From NCBI GenBank assembly GCA_903909435.1, contig CAIVVT010000241.1, positions 1 through 64,000 on the forward strand: a stretch of DNA of 64,000 nucleotides, given 5' to 3'. Position numbers and translations under genes: made by a program. Below, in pieces: positions 51,309-60,500 of the stretch (positions within the stretch are counted from its first letter, which is position 1; the number at the start of each line of letters is the position of its first letter). Below the pieces are notes generated by a model. The model saw only the letters and a program-made list of their open reading frames with translations, did no database searches and was not told the DNA's origin. This stretch comes from an uncultured Acidobacteriia bacterium. GTDB lineage: Bacteria > Acidobacteriota > Terriglobia > Bryobacterales > Bryobacteraceae.

Positions 51309-52033
51309 CTACTGGAACGAAGCGGCGCAGGTGCGCAATCGGCCTTCGCCGCCCCAGTCTTTGAGCAGCCGCTGGCCCGCCTCCGCGATGTGTTGGGGGA
51401 CGCAGTGCGGCTGGGGGTTCGAGCGCGGGAACACGAGCATGTGCACCCCTCCCGCGCTCACCTCCACGTCACAAATCGTTCCATCCTTCCGCCGGTGCCG
51501 CGGTTCGAAGGTCTCCGAAGGTTCTAACAAATCCTGCAACCTCTTCAGCAACTGCGCTGAACTCCATTGGGCATCGAAGTCCGAGACATACAGATTGGGC
51601 ATCTCCTGTTCGGTGTAGCCGAGCATTCGCCTAAACGCCCCAATCCATTCCAGTAGCCTGCACTGGGTGCTGACAACGAATATGGCGTGTCTCGATTCAT
51701 CAAGCAGAATCTTCCGTCGGGCGCCCACCTCCACGAGCGCGGTTTCCACGTGCTTCCGCTCGGTGATGTCGAGCATCCCGCCGTCCCACAGCACTCGTCA
51801 CTCCTCGATCCGGCGTGGACGAACAGCATCCCAAGAGGCGCAGGCCGTCGCTGAAGGGGCGTTACTAGAAGAGCGGCCAAGCCGATCCCGCCGGCTGGCC
51901 ACACGGCAATCAGGACATGGGCGGAATCCGGGAAAGGGAATTCCACGAGGTGTGAGCAGAAATAGCCGAAAGCAAACAGAGCGACCAGAATACGGTCCCC
52001 GATGAATACCTCGCGATTGAGGCTGGGCGCCAA
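51309..52033 (-). pseudogene. Frameshifted MASE1-like/PAS sensor gene
   Basis: Two overlapping minus-strand frames read as one damaged gene. The upstream part (from 52033) encodes membrane segments 'ILVALFAFGYFCSHLVEFPF' and VLIAVWPAGGIGLAALLV, a MASE1-like pattern. The downstream part (from 51794) begins DITERKHVETAL, a PAC-to-PAS linker, and then a PAS domain (ILLDESRHAIFVVSTQCRLL ... MLGYTEQEMPNL ... HRRKDGTICDVEV). The frames are offset, the PAC segment before the linker is missing, and no kinase or cyclase output domain remains. Frameshift plus deletion is the simplest reading. Confidence 0.65.
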
Positions 52034-52537
52034 AGCGCGCTATCCCTCGAACGCTGACTTGCAATCTTCCTACTCCAGTAAGGTTTCCGCGCCGGGCTAA
52101 CAAACACGGCCCGCTGATGTTCGTAATCCACATGCGCCGTTACCGGGGAGTGCTTGCAGGTATGCACGCCTGGGCCGCGAAGCGTGGCCGCGTTGGCCGC
52201 GGAGATGCCGAATGCGTTAGCAACCCGGCGGCTGGAAACGTGCAGGTCGTTTCGCCGAGGAATCATCGCTCGCGCAAAGAATGTCAGCAATTATCTATAA
52301 ACAGGTCTTACACTCGAAATACAGGACATACCTGCGTCCGGCGAGGCAGCGTTGGAGTGCGAGACTGATCTCCGTTTGCACCTTGCACTTTGGTCCCGGT
52401 TTCGTGTTTCTACGCGGCCGCAGAAGACGATCTGGTTTTCGGATGGGAAGGGCCTGCCTTGCATGCTCCGGTCTGAGCGAACTTCACTGTGCCGCCGGAC
52501 CCTGCAAGCCATGATTGGCTCATCAAGAGGAGAAGTA
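52034..52537. other. Region upstream of the PEP-CTERM gene, no supported gene
   Basis: Open frames here are motif-free. An AT-richer patch (52283-52330, ATTATCTATAAACAGG) probably contains the promoter of the GDSL gene. GAGGAG at 52527-52532 is that gene's ribosome binding site. Confidence 0.45.
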
Positions 52538-53461
52538 ATGTTCAAGCGTCTGAAATACGTTGTTGTTTTGATTCTCTGCTTCGCGGCACTGGCCAGCGGA
52601 TCAGTCTTCACAAGTGTTGTCGTTTTCGGCGACAGCCTGAGTGACAACGGAAATCTGTTTCGGGCCTCCGTTCTGCCGGCTCCGCCCTATTGGCAGGGGC
52701 GCAGTTCCAATGGCCCGGTTGCGGTGGAGAATCTCGCCCAAAGCCTGAACGCCGGTCTGATCGACGTGGCTTGGTCTGGCGCTACGACGGGAATCGGCAA
52801 TCATCTGGATGGAGGCAACCCGGTCAGTATCGGAACTTTCGGCCTGCCCGGCATGCAGCTTGAGTATCTAGGCTCAAAGGGCTCCGTACCCACAGGGGCG
52901 AATACGCTGTTCGTTGTGTGGGGCGGCGCCGACGATCTGCTTTCGCCTGCTCCGCAGGATGGTTCTCCAGCGGCCGTGCTGCAACGCTCAATAGGCGATA
53001 TAGATAGCATCGTCAAAGGGCTGCTCCACGACGGCGCCCAGCACATTCTCGTGCCCGGGATGCCGGACTTGGGTTTGACCCCATACTTCAGTTCCACCAT
53101 CGGCGCTGCGGCCGGAACCTCTCTGACCGAATACTTCAACTTCTTTCTGCAGGTAGATCTGGCGCAATACGGCTCGGCGATCAGATACTTTGACACCTCC
53201 GGCTTCTTACACCGTGTGGTGGCGAACCCGGGTGCGTATGGATTCACCAACGTGACCGACATGTGCTACGACGGCGTCACCGTCTGCGCCCACCCGGACC
53301 AGTACCTGTTCTGGGATGATCTGCACCCTACCGCCCGGGGACACGCCATTCTGGGCGACGCTTTCGCTAATGCCATTCCGGAGCCCGGCTCCCTCGTCCT
53401 CACGGGCCTGGGACTGCTCCTCGGCATGGGAGCGATCCGCAGGCGCGGGCGCGCGCAGTAG
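52538..53461 (+). CDS. SGNH/GDSL hydrolase with PEP-CTERM sorting signal
   Basis: 307 aa from the ATG at 52538 (GAGGAG 5 nt upstream); the frame opens earlier but the residues before are not a signal. Signal peptide LKYVVVLILCFAALASGS, then block I FGDSLSDNGN with the nucleophile Ser, block III WGGADDLL in place of G-x-N-D, and the catalytic D-x-x-H in WDDLHPTARGHAILG. The C-terminus is a PEP-CTERM anchor: IPEPGSLVLTGLGLLLGMG followed by RRRGR. An exosortase elsewhere in the genome must process it. Likely a surface or exopolysaccharide-associated esterase. Confidence 0.88.
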   Translation: MFKRLKYVVVLILCFAALASGSVFTSVVVFGDSLSDNGNLFRASVLPAPPYWQGRSSNGPVAVENLAQSLNAGLIDVAWSGATTGIGNHLDGGNPVSIGTFGLPGMQLEYLGSKGSVPTGANTLFVVWGGADDLLSPAPQDGSPAAVLQRSIGDIDSIVKGLLHDGAQHILVPGMPDLGLTPYFSSTIGAAAGTSLTEYFNFFLQVDLAQYGSAIRYFDTSGFLHRVVANPGAYGFTNVTDMCYDGVTVCAHPDQYLFWDDLHPTARGHAILGDAFANAIPEPGSLVLTGLGLLLGMGAIRRRGRAQ

Positions 53462-53483
53462 TATGCACTTCCGCAAATGAAGC

Positions 53484-53509
53484 AGGCCCGGTCAACTCTG
53501 GCCGGGCCT
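53484..53509 (+). terminator. Terminator hairpin after the PEP-CTERM gene
   Basis: AGGCCCGG (53484-53491) pairs with CCGGGCCT (53502-53509) around a 10-nt loop, 22 nt past the stop. Only a short T content follows. Confidence 0.6.
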
Positions 53510-53637
53510 CGTTGCGTACCCGGCCGGCGCGGTGCGGGCGCGCGCCCGGTAGGATGCCGGAGGTCCACCCTAGTTTAGGCCGCCGCGGCTCAGCGCCTCC
53601 CTCGCGTGGCGTGTAAGATTGTTGCTGGAAAACTGCC

Positions 53638-54483
53638 ATGCCTGTTCCGCCGCCCGCTCGCCCACATCTATTCGGGCCGTTCCGGTTCGATCCGGCGGAA
53701 CGAATGTTGTCGCGCGATGGTGAGCCTGTTCCCCTGATGCCGAAGACGATCGACACGCTGGCGGTGCTACTGGAACGGCGCGGTCAAGTCGTCGAAAAGG
53801 CCGAGTTGATGAGGCTCGTGTGGCCCGACTGCGTGGTGGAGGAGGTTGGACTCGCTCGCAATATCTCGTTGCTTCGCCAGGCACTGGGCACCGTCGGTGA
53901 AGCCTATATCGAGACCGTGCCGCGGCGGGGGTACCGCTTTGCGCCCGCCGGCGTCGAGCCCCCGGGACAATTGCCGGTAGTTAAGCGGAGACCGGTTCTG
54001 CCGCTGGTGGCCGGACTGGCGGTGCTCCTGATCGCAGCCCTCGTGTACTGGCAGTTTTACCAGCCTTCACGGTTCTCGCCGGCCCGGGGCGAGCGGGCGC
54101 TGCTGGCCGTAGCGACCCTAGAGAGCATCAGCCCCGAACTTGAGCGGGCTGCCTTCCCTCTGCGGTTCACCGACACCCTGGTGGGAGAACTCGCGAAGCT
54201 TGATGCCGTACAGTTGATCTCGCCCAGCACCGTGCGGCGCTACGAGAGGCGGGGCATTCCGTTAGCGCTGATGGGGCGGCTGCTGGGCTTGAACGTGATC
54301 GTGGAGGGGACGGCTCAGCAGTTCGAATCCCACGTGCGGATTGCGCTGCGGATGAGCGATGTCCACTCGGGCCGCTTGATCTGGGCGGAGAACTACGATT
54401 GCCCGGCGGGGGATACCGCGAGCGCGGAGTCCAGCGTGGCGCGCGCGGCCGCGGAACAGATTGTCCGCCGGCTAAGCCATTGA
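53638..54483 (+). CDS. Membrane-anchored ToxR/CadC-like winged-helix regulator
   Basis: 281 aa. OmpR-type winged helix at 10-105: 'FRFDPAERMLSRDGEPVPLM', LVWPDCVVEEVGLARNISLLR, YIETVPRRGYRF. One TM helix follows (VLPLVAGLAVLLIAALVYWQF, about 120-140). The periplasmic part (150-280) resembles the FlgO/TolB-N-like domain ('LRFTDTLVGELAKLDAVQLI', 'LLGLNVIVEGTAQQFESHVR'). This architecture is common in Acidobacteria, where the DNA-binding domain acts from the membrane. The signal and targets are unknown. The gene lies between the PEP-CTERM gene and the DUF7670-type gene, both on the same strand. Confidence 0.85.
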   Translation: MPVPPPARPHLFGPFRFDPAERMLSRDGEPVPLMPKTIDTLAVLLERRGQVVEKAELMRLVWPDCVVEEVGLARNISLLRQALGTVGEAYIETVPRRGYRFAPAGVEPPGQLPVVKRRPVLPLVAGLAVLLIAALVYWQFYQPSRFSPARGERALLAVATLESISPELERAAFPLRFTDTLVGELAKLDAVQLISPSTVRRYERRGIPLALMGRLLGLNVIVEGTAQQFESHVRIALRMSDVHSGRLIWAENYDCPAGDTASAESSVARAAAEQIVRRLSH

Positions 54484-54567
54484 TGAGCAGACAAGAAGGA
54501 TCTTTCGCGCAGTCCGAAACCATTGCGAAGGCACATTCGCGGCGCTTGTGGGTCATCCTGGCAGCCG

Positions 54568-54575
54568 AAAGGAGG
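54568..54575 (+). promoter_or_regulatory. Strong Shine-Dalgarno AAAGGAGG
   Basis: Near-consensus ribosome binding site 7 nt before the ATG at 54583. It fixes the start of the DUF7670-type gene and shows that the upstream in-frame ATG at 54523 is not used. The region is partly preserved in the decayed copy at 49.4 kb. Confidence 0.65.
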
Positions 54576-54582
54576 TGCTCGT

Positions 54583-54951
54583 ATGAGCGGGAATCAGAAA
54601 AAGGTTCTGTATTGGGCGCCGCGCGTCACTTGTCTGGTGTTTGCAGCGTTCCTGAGTCTGTTTGCGATGGACGTCTTTGGGGAGGGGTTGGGCTTCTGGC
54701 GCACCCTGTTAGCCCTATTCATGCACTTGATCCCTGTGTTCGTCGTGTTGCTGATCCTGGCGCTCGCCTGGCGCTGGGAGTGGATCGGCGCGGTGTTCCT
54801 GACCGTGCTCGGCTGCCTGCAGATGTGGTTGATGTTGTTTCGGCACATGCCCTGGGGGTCGTGGGCGTTCATCGCTGGACCACTGTGGGTGCTGGCCGCG
54901 CTGTTCCTGGTGAACTGGCTCAAGCGAAAAGAACTGCACGCCGGGAGATAG
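54583..54951 (+). CDS. DUF7670-type small membrane protein
   Basis: 122 aa with four predicted TM helices: 'APRVTCLVFAAFLSLFAMDV', 'LLALFMHLIPVFVVLLILAL', 'WIGAVFLTVLGCLQMWLMLF' and 'AFIAGPLWVLAALFLVNWL'. The signature L-Y-W-x-P-R, F-A-x-D-V-F, H-L-I-P and A-W-x-W-E-x-x-G is typical of a widespread family of unknown function, which I identify as DUF7670. No signal peptide or cytoplasmic domain. It is preceded by a strong ribosome binding site and has a decayed paralog 5 kb upstream in the same orientation, evidence of local segmental duplication. Confidence 0.72.
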   Translation: MSGNQKKVLYWAPRVTCLVFAAFLSLFAMDVFGEGLGFWRTLLALFMHLIPVFVVLLILALAWRWEWIGAVFLTVLGCLQMWLMLFRHMPWGSWAFIAGPLWVLAALFLVNWLKRKELHAGR

Positions 54952-55299
54952 TGGTCGTTCGTAGGGCACCGGGGCTGCTCCGAGACCCACATTCGCATCG
55001 ACGCGCCGGAAAGTAGCTCCGGCTGCGCCGATCTCAGGCACGGTCACCGCACCTCGCCGCGGTAGAACCGGCTCGTCGATAGGTCAGTCAAGACGACGCC
55101 TCCTCCGTGCGGAGTCCAGGTAACACCGCTGGAAAAAGCCCCAGCCAGCCGGAACTGCCTGATCATGCGGATCCTCTCCGGCTTTCAGTGATCGAGATTC
55201 TGATAGCATGCCCTTAACGCTCGAAACAGGGTCTGCCTGGATTCCTGACGGAGTCTTGAGTCGGCCCGTTTGTTCGCTCTTCGAGAGGAGACCGTCCTC
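54952..55299. other. Intergenic region, no supported gene
   Basis: 348 bp between the DUF7670-type gene and the PAS stub. No open frame with recognisable content and no strong hairpin was seen. The 3' end carries the AGAGGAG ribosome site of the PAS stub. Confidence 0.4.
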
Positions 55300-55485
55300 A
55301 TGCGTTTCCTGTCACCCAGCGCCCAATCCGCCGAAGTGATCCTTGATGCCCTGCCAGCGGCCTTTGTCCGCCTGGATCGCGAATTCCGGCACAGCTTCGT
55401 TAACCGGCATGCCGAGCAAGAGATTGCAGCCGAGTTCGACTACGACGACCAGTCCAACGAGTTGAGGCTCGCGGATACGCACTGA
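55300..55485 (+). pseudogene. Truncated PAS-domain stub
   Basis: The frame starts at an ATG with AGAGGAG upstream and encodes 61 residues. They begin like a PAS sensor, 'VILDALPAAFVRLDREFRHS' then FVNRHAEQEIA, and stop after DDQSNELRLADTH. A normal PAS domain needs about 100 residues and an output domain follows in sensor kinases, so this is the retained 5' end of a destroyed gene. The ribosome site suggests it may still be translated. Confidence 0.6.
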
Positions 55486-56146
55486 AATCGACTCCCGCGG
55501 CGTGTCCGGACGGCGCCTCAGGTGCGGTTTGCAGCAGTCGCTCCCAGAAGGAGGCCCGCCGCAAATCGTTCCAGGGGATCAATGACCGCTTGGGCCCAGC
55601 CAAAGTGGACGCGTGCCGGCGCAAGCGCAGGAGCATCACGCTGGCGCCACCGGGGCGCGCCGCAGCCATCCATTTGCTAGCCGTGCCATTTCCAAGCCCC
55701 GGTATTGATCTGCCACTCCGCTGCGGCGTCCTGTACCGTCACAACGCCCGCTACGCGGCGGTTCGCACCAAGCGAAAGCCGGGGATTCGCGCGCTACCGG
55801 CCAAAAGGTGTTAAAACTCCGAAAATCAGGCTCAGATCGTACATTAAGTCTGTCCAAGGGACCCCAAACCCCAATAGAATAAAGATGCGCGAGCTAAAAT
55901 AACGGACTTCTAGGCCCTAACCTGCGAGCGGAGCCGCTCCGTTGTTGGCACCCCGGTCTTTCTGCCTGGACGGTACGAGCAGCGCGGAAGAGACAGCCTA
56001 GAATCCCCTGCACGAGTCAAGGTGCTTTCAGTGCATCTCAGTATTCTCAATTCGAGCGCTGGCGGCGAAACGCCTGAGTTGATCTGCATGTCGGAAAGGG
56101 CCGCGCCCTGCGCCAATCGGTTCGCCAGGAGTGGCTGGGGAGGACG
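55486..56146. other. Degenerate region between the PAS stub and the cellulose operon
   Basis: 661 bp with several stops in all frames. On the minus strand around 55760-55810 a short stretch reads PGFRLVRT, which resembles the end of SUMF1/FGE-type domains, but nothing else supports it. The last 150 bp should hold the promoter of the bcs operon; GGGAGG at 56137-56143 is its ribosome binding site. No c-di-GMP riboswitch consensus was seen. Confidence 0.5.
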
Positions 56147-57448
56147 ATGAGCGACTCAAAACGCAAGTCACCGAGTGGATTGGACTCGACTTTCAGCGAC
56201 GATATTGAGACCATCTGCGCCCAGATTGGCTTTGACCCAAAGCTCTACATTGAGTTTCCGCGCAAGCGAAACCGGCTGTCTCCCATTCCGGAAGCGGAAC
56301 TGAACGCCGGTCCAGCGCCGGCGACGTTCCAGGCGGGCACCGCCAAGACACCAGGGCCGGTGGCCACGCCGCCCGTTTCGCAGCCAGCGTCAGCGGCTGA
56401 TCCGAATCTGGCCGCTCGTCCAGAAGTCAACTCGTTGGGACAGCCGCCCGCTTCTGAATTCGTCCAGCAAGTCCAGCTTCAACCAGCCGTCCACTCTTCC
56501 TGGCCCGGTTTGAGTGCGGCGGTTTCCTCGCAGCCCAACCGGTCCGCGGCAGACTCACCACAACCCGCTCGCACTCCGCAATCCCTGAGTCCGGCCCGGG
56601 CATTGCGGCCGGCCCAATCGATTGTCAGTACACGTTCTTACGAGAGGCCGTCCGCAGCGTCGCCCGCCCCGGGGCCCGAAGCCGTTCCCCCAGGCCAAAA
56701 ACCGCAGGAGGTGCAGGGTTCCCGCGCCGGCTTGAGAGCGTTGTTTGACGAAATGGGCGGGGACGATCGTCCGCTGGAGCAGCGTCCTCAACGCCGCGCT
56801 CGTGCGCTCGTCGTGACCACTGCCGTCAGTGGGATGGGCTGCACGACCCTGACGGCGACGCTGGCTCGTTACTACCAGAGCCGGGGTGAGGGTGTGCTGA
56901 TCTTCGACGACCGCGAGGATGGCCTGCTCAAACTGCACTTCGAGGCCGAGAACTCGGCTGCCATTCCAATCTTGAACCGCAAGATCTCGCCAACCCTGTC
57001 GAGCACCTGGTTCCAGGAGCCGATGACGGTGCACCAACTGGACTATCGTTGGTTCCTGATGGACACCAAGGCGGTGACACCGGCGCTCGTGAATACGCGG
57101 CTTGTCCCCGGATCCTGCTATCTCGTGCCGGTGCTGGCCGACATGCGCGGGATAAAGGCCGCCCTGGCACTCTCCGAGCAACTGGATAGCTATGAAAATG
57201 AACAGGGACGCCGACTCCCGTTCTACTTTGTGCTCAACCAATTCGACAGTGCCAGTCGCCTTCAGGAAGAGATCCGCCAGCACTTGATGCGCCGCCTGGG
57301 AAGCCGCCTGGCACCTGTTACGATCCGCTGGTCCGAGGAAATTGGTGCCGCGTTGGCCGAAGGCACTACCGTGCTGGACTATGCGCCGGAGTCGCCGGCC
57401 TCGCGGGATTTCGAGAATCTCGGGGATTGGTTGGCGGATCTGGCTTGA
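56147..57448 (+). CDS. BcsQ-like ParA/MinD-family ATPase with fused BcsR/BcsP-like N-terminus
   Basis: 433 aa. The N-terminus has DDIETICAQIGFDPKLYIEF (about residues 18-37), matching the BcsR/BcsP-type motif (acidic-I ... hydrophobic ... Y-x-E/D). A Pro/Ala/Gln-rich linker follows (45-195), then a BcsQ-like SIMIBI domain (215-430: RALVVTTAVSGMGCTTLTA, GVLIFDDRED, 'RWFLMDTKAVTPALVNTRLV', FVLNQFDSASRL). The P-loop is degenerate: GMGCTTL has Cys where the catalytic Lys of GK[S/T] is expected. ATP hydrolysis may therefore be lost while dimer or scaffold functions remain. BcsQ and BcsR assist the E. coli cellulose complex. It is the first gene of the operon. Confidence 0.78.
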   Translation: MSDSKRKSPSGLDSTFSDDIETICAQIGFDPKLYIEFPRKRNRLSPIPEAELNAGPAPATFQAGTAKTPGPVATPPVSQPASAADPNLAARPEVNSLGQPPASEFVQQVQLQPAVHSSWPGLSAAVSSQPNRSAADSPQPARTPQSLSPARALRPAQSIVSTRSYERPSAASPAPGPEAVPPGQKPQEVQGSRAGLRALFDEMGGDDRPLEQRPQRRARALVVTTAVSGMGCTTLTATLARYYQSRGEGVLIFDDREDGLLKLHFEAENSAAIPILNRKISPTLSSTWFQEPMTVHQLDYRWFLMDTKAVTPALVNTRLVPGSCYLVPVLADMRGIKAALALSEQLDSYENEQGRRLPFYFVLNQFDSASRLQEEIRQHLMRRLGSRLAPVTIRWSEEIGAALAEGTTVLDYAPESPASRDFENLGDWLADLA

Positions 57449-57505
57449 AGGCAGGCTACCCCGGAGCCTGGCATGCCCAAAGAGTAGGAAGCGACGAGTT
57501 AAGAA

Positions 57506-60500
57506 ATGAGCGGATCTAAAAAGAAGTCCGGACCCGGTTTTCTCGTAAAACTACTGATCCTACTTTCGCTCGTTGCACTTTGCCTGATGGCGAGCGTTCG
57601 CTTTGAGTGGAGAGACCAGGCGCTTTTCGGAATCTGCACTTTCGCCCTGGCCGTCTGGATCAACCGCGGGTCGGCGAGTTACTCGGGAACGCTATTGCTG
57701 GTGATCCTCTCGTTGTTCAGCACCGGGCGGTACATTTACTGGCGCTACAGCGAAACCTACCGGCACCTGTCGGCTACGGGCATAGCGAACCTGGAATGGG
57801 ATGCGATCTTCCCGCTGCTGCTGATACTCGCCGAGTCGTATGCCGTGCTGGTGCTGGCGCTGGGCTACTTCCAGAGCCTGAGGCCGCTGGACCGCAATCC
57901 GACACCGCTCCCGCGCGACCTGGACGAATGGCCTGAAGTGGACGTGTACGTCCCCACTTACAACGAACCTCTGGCCGTGGTCATGCCGACGGTGCTCGCA
58001 GCGATGCGCATGGACTGGCCGCCAGACAAGATGAAGGTCTTCATCCTGGATGACGGGCGGCGTCCCGAATTCCGTGAGTTCGCGGAGTCCTGCGGCTGCG
58101 GCTACATGATCCGTCCCGACAACAAAGGAGCGAAAGCGGGCAACATCAACAGTGCGATGGCGCAGACGAAGGGCGAGTTTATCGCCATTTTCGATTGCGA
58201 TCACATCCCCACCCGCTCATTCCTGCAGATGACCATGGGTTGGTTCCTAAAGGACCCCGACCTGGCCATGGTCCAGACCCCGCACTATTTCTACACGCCC
58301 GACCCGTTCGAGAAGAACCTGGAGATTTTCGGCGAGGTGCCCAACGAGGGTGCGCTGTTCTACGGCGTGGTCCAGAATTGCAACGACTTCTGGAACGCGA
58401 CGTTTTTCTGCGGTTCGTGTGCTGCCATTCGCCGCAGCGCGCTGATCGAAGTCGGTGGCATCGCGGTCGAGACCGTTACCGAGGACGCGCATACCGCGCT
58501 CAAGATGCAGCGGCGCGGTTGGAATACGGCCTACATCCGTTTTCCACAGGCAGCCGGCCTTGCCACTGCCAGCCTGGCGGACCATATTGGACAGCGAATT
58601 CGGTGGGGCCGCGGCATGGTCCAGATCCTCAGGATCGACTGCCCCTTATTTGGGAAAGGACTAAAGTGGCCGCAGCGGATTTGCTACCTGAACAGCACCC
58701 TGCACTATCTCTACGCAATCCCCAGGTTGATTTTCCTGACGGCGCCGCTCGTGTACCTCTTGTTGAACCGATCGAACGTTTACGGCTACGTGCTCACGAT
58801 TCTGGCCTATGCATTTCCGCACATCGCCCAATCGACGCTGACCAATAGCCGCATTCAGGGCCGCTACAGGCATTCATTCTGGAACGAGGTGTATGAGACC
58901 GTCCTGGCTCCGTACATCCTGATCCCCACCACGCTCGCCTTGATCAGCCCCAAGCACGGTAAGTTCAATGTCACGCCCAAGAGTCACGGGTCCGATCAGG
59001 CCTACTTCGCCTGGCGTGCGGCGATGCCGGTGATCTTCCTGCTGCTTCTCAACCTCGCCGGCATAACCATGGGTGGACTGCGTCTGATCACGGAGCCCGA
59101 ACGTCAGCCCGCCTTGCTCATGAACATGTTCTGGGCTTTGCTGAACGTGATGATTCTGGGCGCGGCCGTGGCGGTGGCGGGGGAACGGCGTCAGCGCCGC
59201 CATGAAGCCCGGCTCGAACGCCGCTATCCGGCCAGGCTGATCCTGGACGATGGCCGCGTGCTCGCCGGCGAAACGGACGACATGTCGAACAGCGGCGTTG
59301 CTCTGACCCTGGACGAGCCGGCCGAGATTGCCAGCGGCACCCGGTTGACTTTGCTGGTCACCGCTGCCGATGAGGAGGCTGCGCTTCCCGTGGAGATTGT
59401 GGGCGTCAAGGATCGCGAATTGCGCATGCGCTTCAACGAACTGGAAGTGCACCAGCGCGACGCGGTGACGCGCTTGATCTTCGCCGGAGCGGACTTGTGG
59501 CTGAGCGGTTTGGAAGCGAGGACTTTCGACCGCCCCGGACAGAGTTTCCTGCGTATTCTGCGGGTGTCGGTGCACGGTATTCTGATGATTCCCGCCGCTA
59601 TGTTTGCCCGTCCGGAGCCGGCTCCAGCGCCGCCGGTACCGGCCCGGCCGAAACGGACGCGCCCACGGCAGACAACCAGCGTGAGCATCGTCCTGGCGCT
59701 GGCCCTGGGGTTGGGCTGGTGTGCCCGCCAGTCCTATGCCGCCGACGGGCCTTCTGCTCGAGGTTTTGAGGAAGTGCGGGATTTCCGGCTGCTGGGCGAG
59801 CGGCAACCTATCGTATTGCATGGCGCCGACGTGCAGGCTGCGCTCAATTTCAGCCTCCCACTGGCAAAGGTCGCCACGGAAGCGCACTTAGGCCTGAACT
59901 ACCAGCTTTCACCCCTGCTCGATGCGGCCAAAAGCGAATTGCAGGTGATCCTCAATGGCTCCTACATCGGATCTGTCCCGCTGGAGCGCGGAACTGCTGG
60001 AGCCGACTCCTTCAGCCATGCGGAACTGCTCGTTCCGGCCGAGTTGCTGATCGCGCAGAATACGCTTGTCTTTCAGCTAAAAGGTCAGTGCCAGGGGGCT
60101 TGCGCAGCCAGCGATGGGGACCTTCGGACCATCATCGACCTCTCCAGCAGCCTGCGCATGTCGGGTGAAGTGATCCCCTGGCCGAACGACCTTGCTTTGC
60201 TCCCGGCTCCTTTCTTCGATCCCAACCTGCAGCAGGCGGTTGAGCTTGCGTTCGTCCTGCCGGTCGATGCGGACGCTCAGGTGTTGAAGGCCGCCGGTCT
60301 GGTGGCTTCCTACTTCGGCGCGCTGGCCGATCATCGGGGATTGAAATTCCCGGTCTCCCGCTCCGGCCTGCCGAAGGGTAACGCCGTCGTATTCGCTCTG
60401 GACGGAACCACCGATCTGTCGGCGCTCAAAATGGACGCCCCCGTCGGTCCGGTCGTGGCGCTCCGCGACAACCCCGCGGACGCATCCGGAAAAGTGCTCG

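Noticed and set aside
54523-54582. Longer start for the DUF7670-type gene at 54523
   Set aside because: The strong AAAGGAGG lies 7 nt before the ATG at 54583. The extra 20 residues are Arg/Gly-rich and not membrane-like.
55760-55810. SUMF1/FGE-type remnant on the minus strand (PGFRLVRT)
   Set aside because: Only eight suggestive residues, with stops on both sides. Not enough to call a pseudogene.
55990-56146. c-di-GMP (GEMM) riboswitch before the cellulose operon
   Set aside because: The conserved GEMM core and tetraloop-receptor pattern could not be found in the leader.
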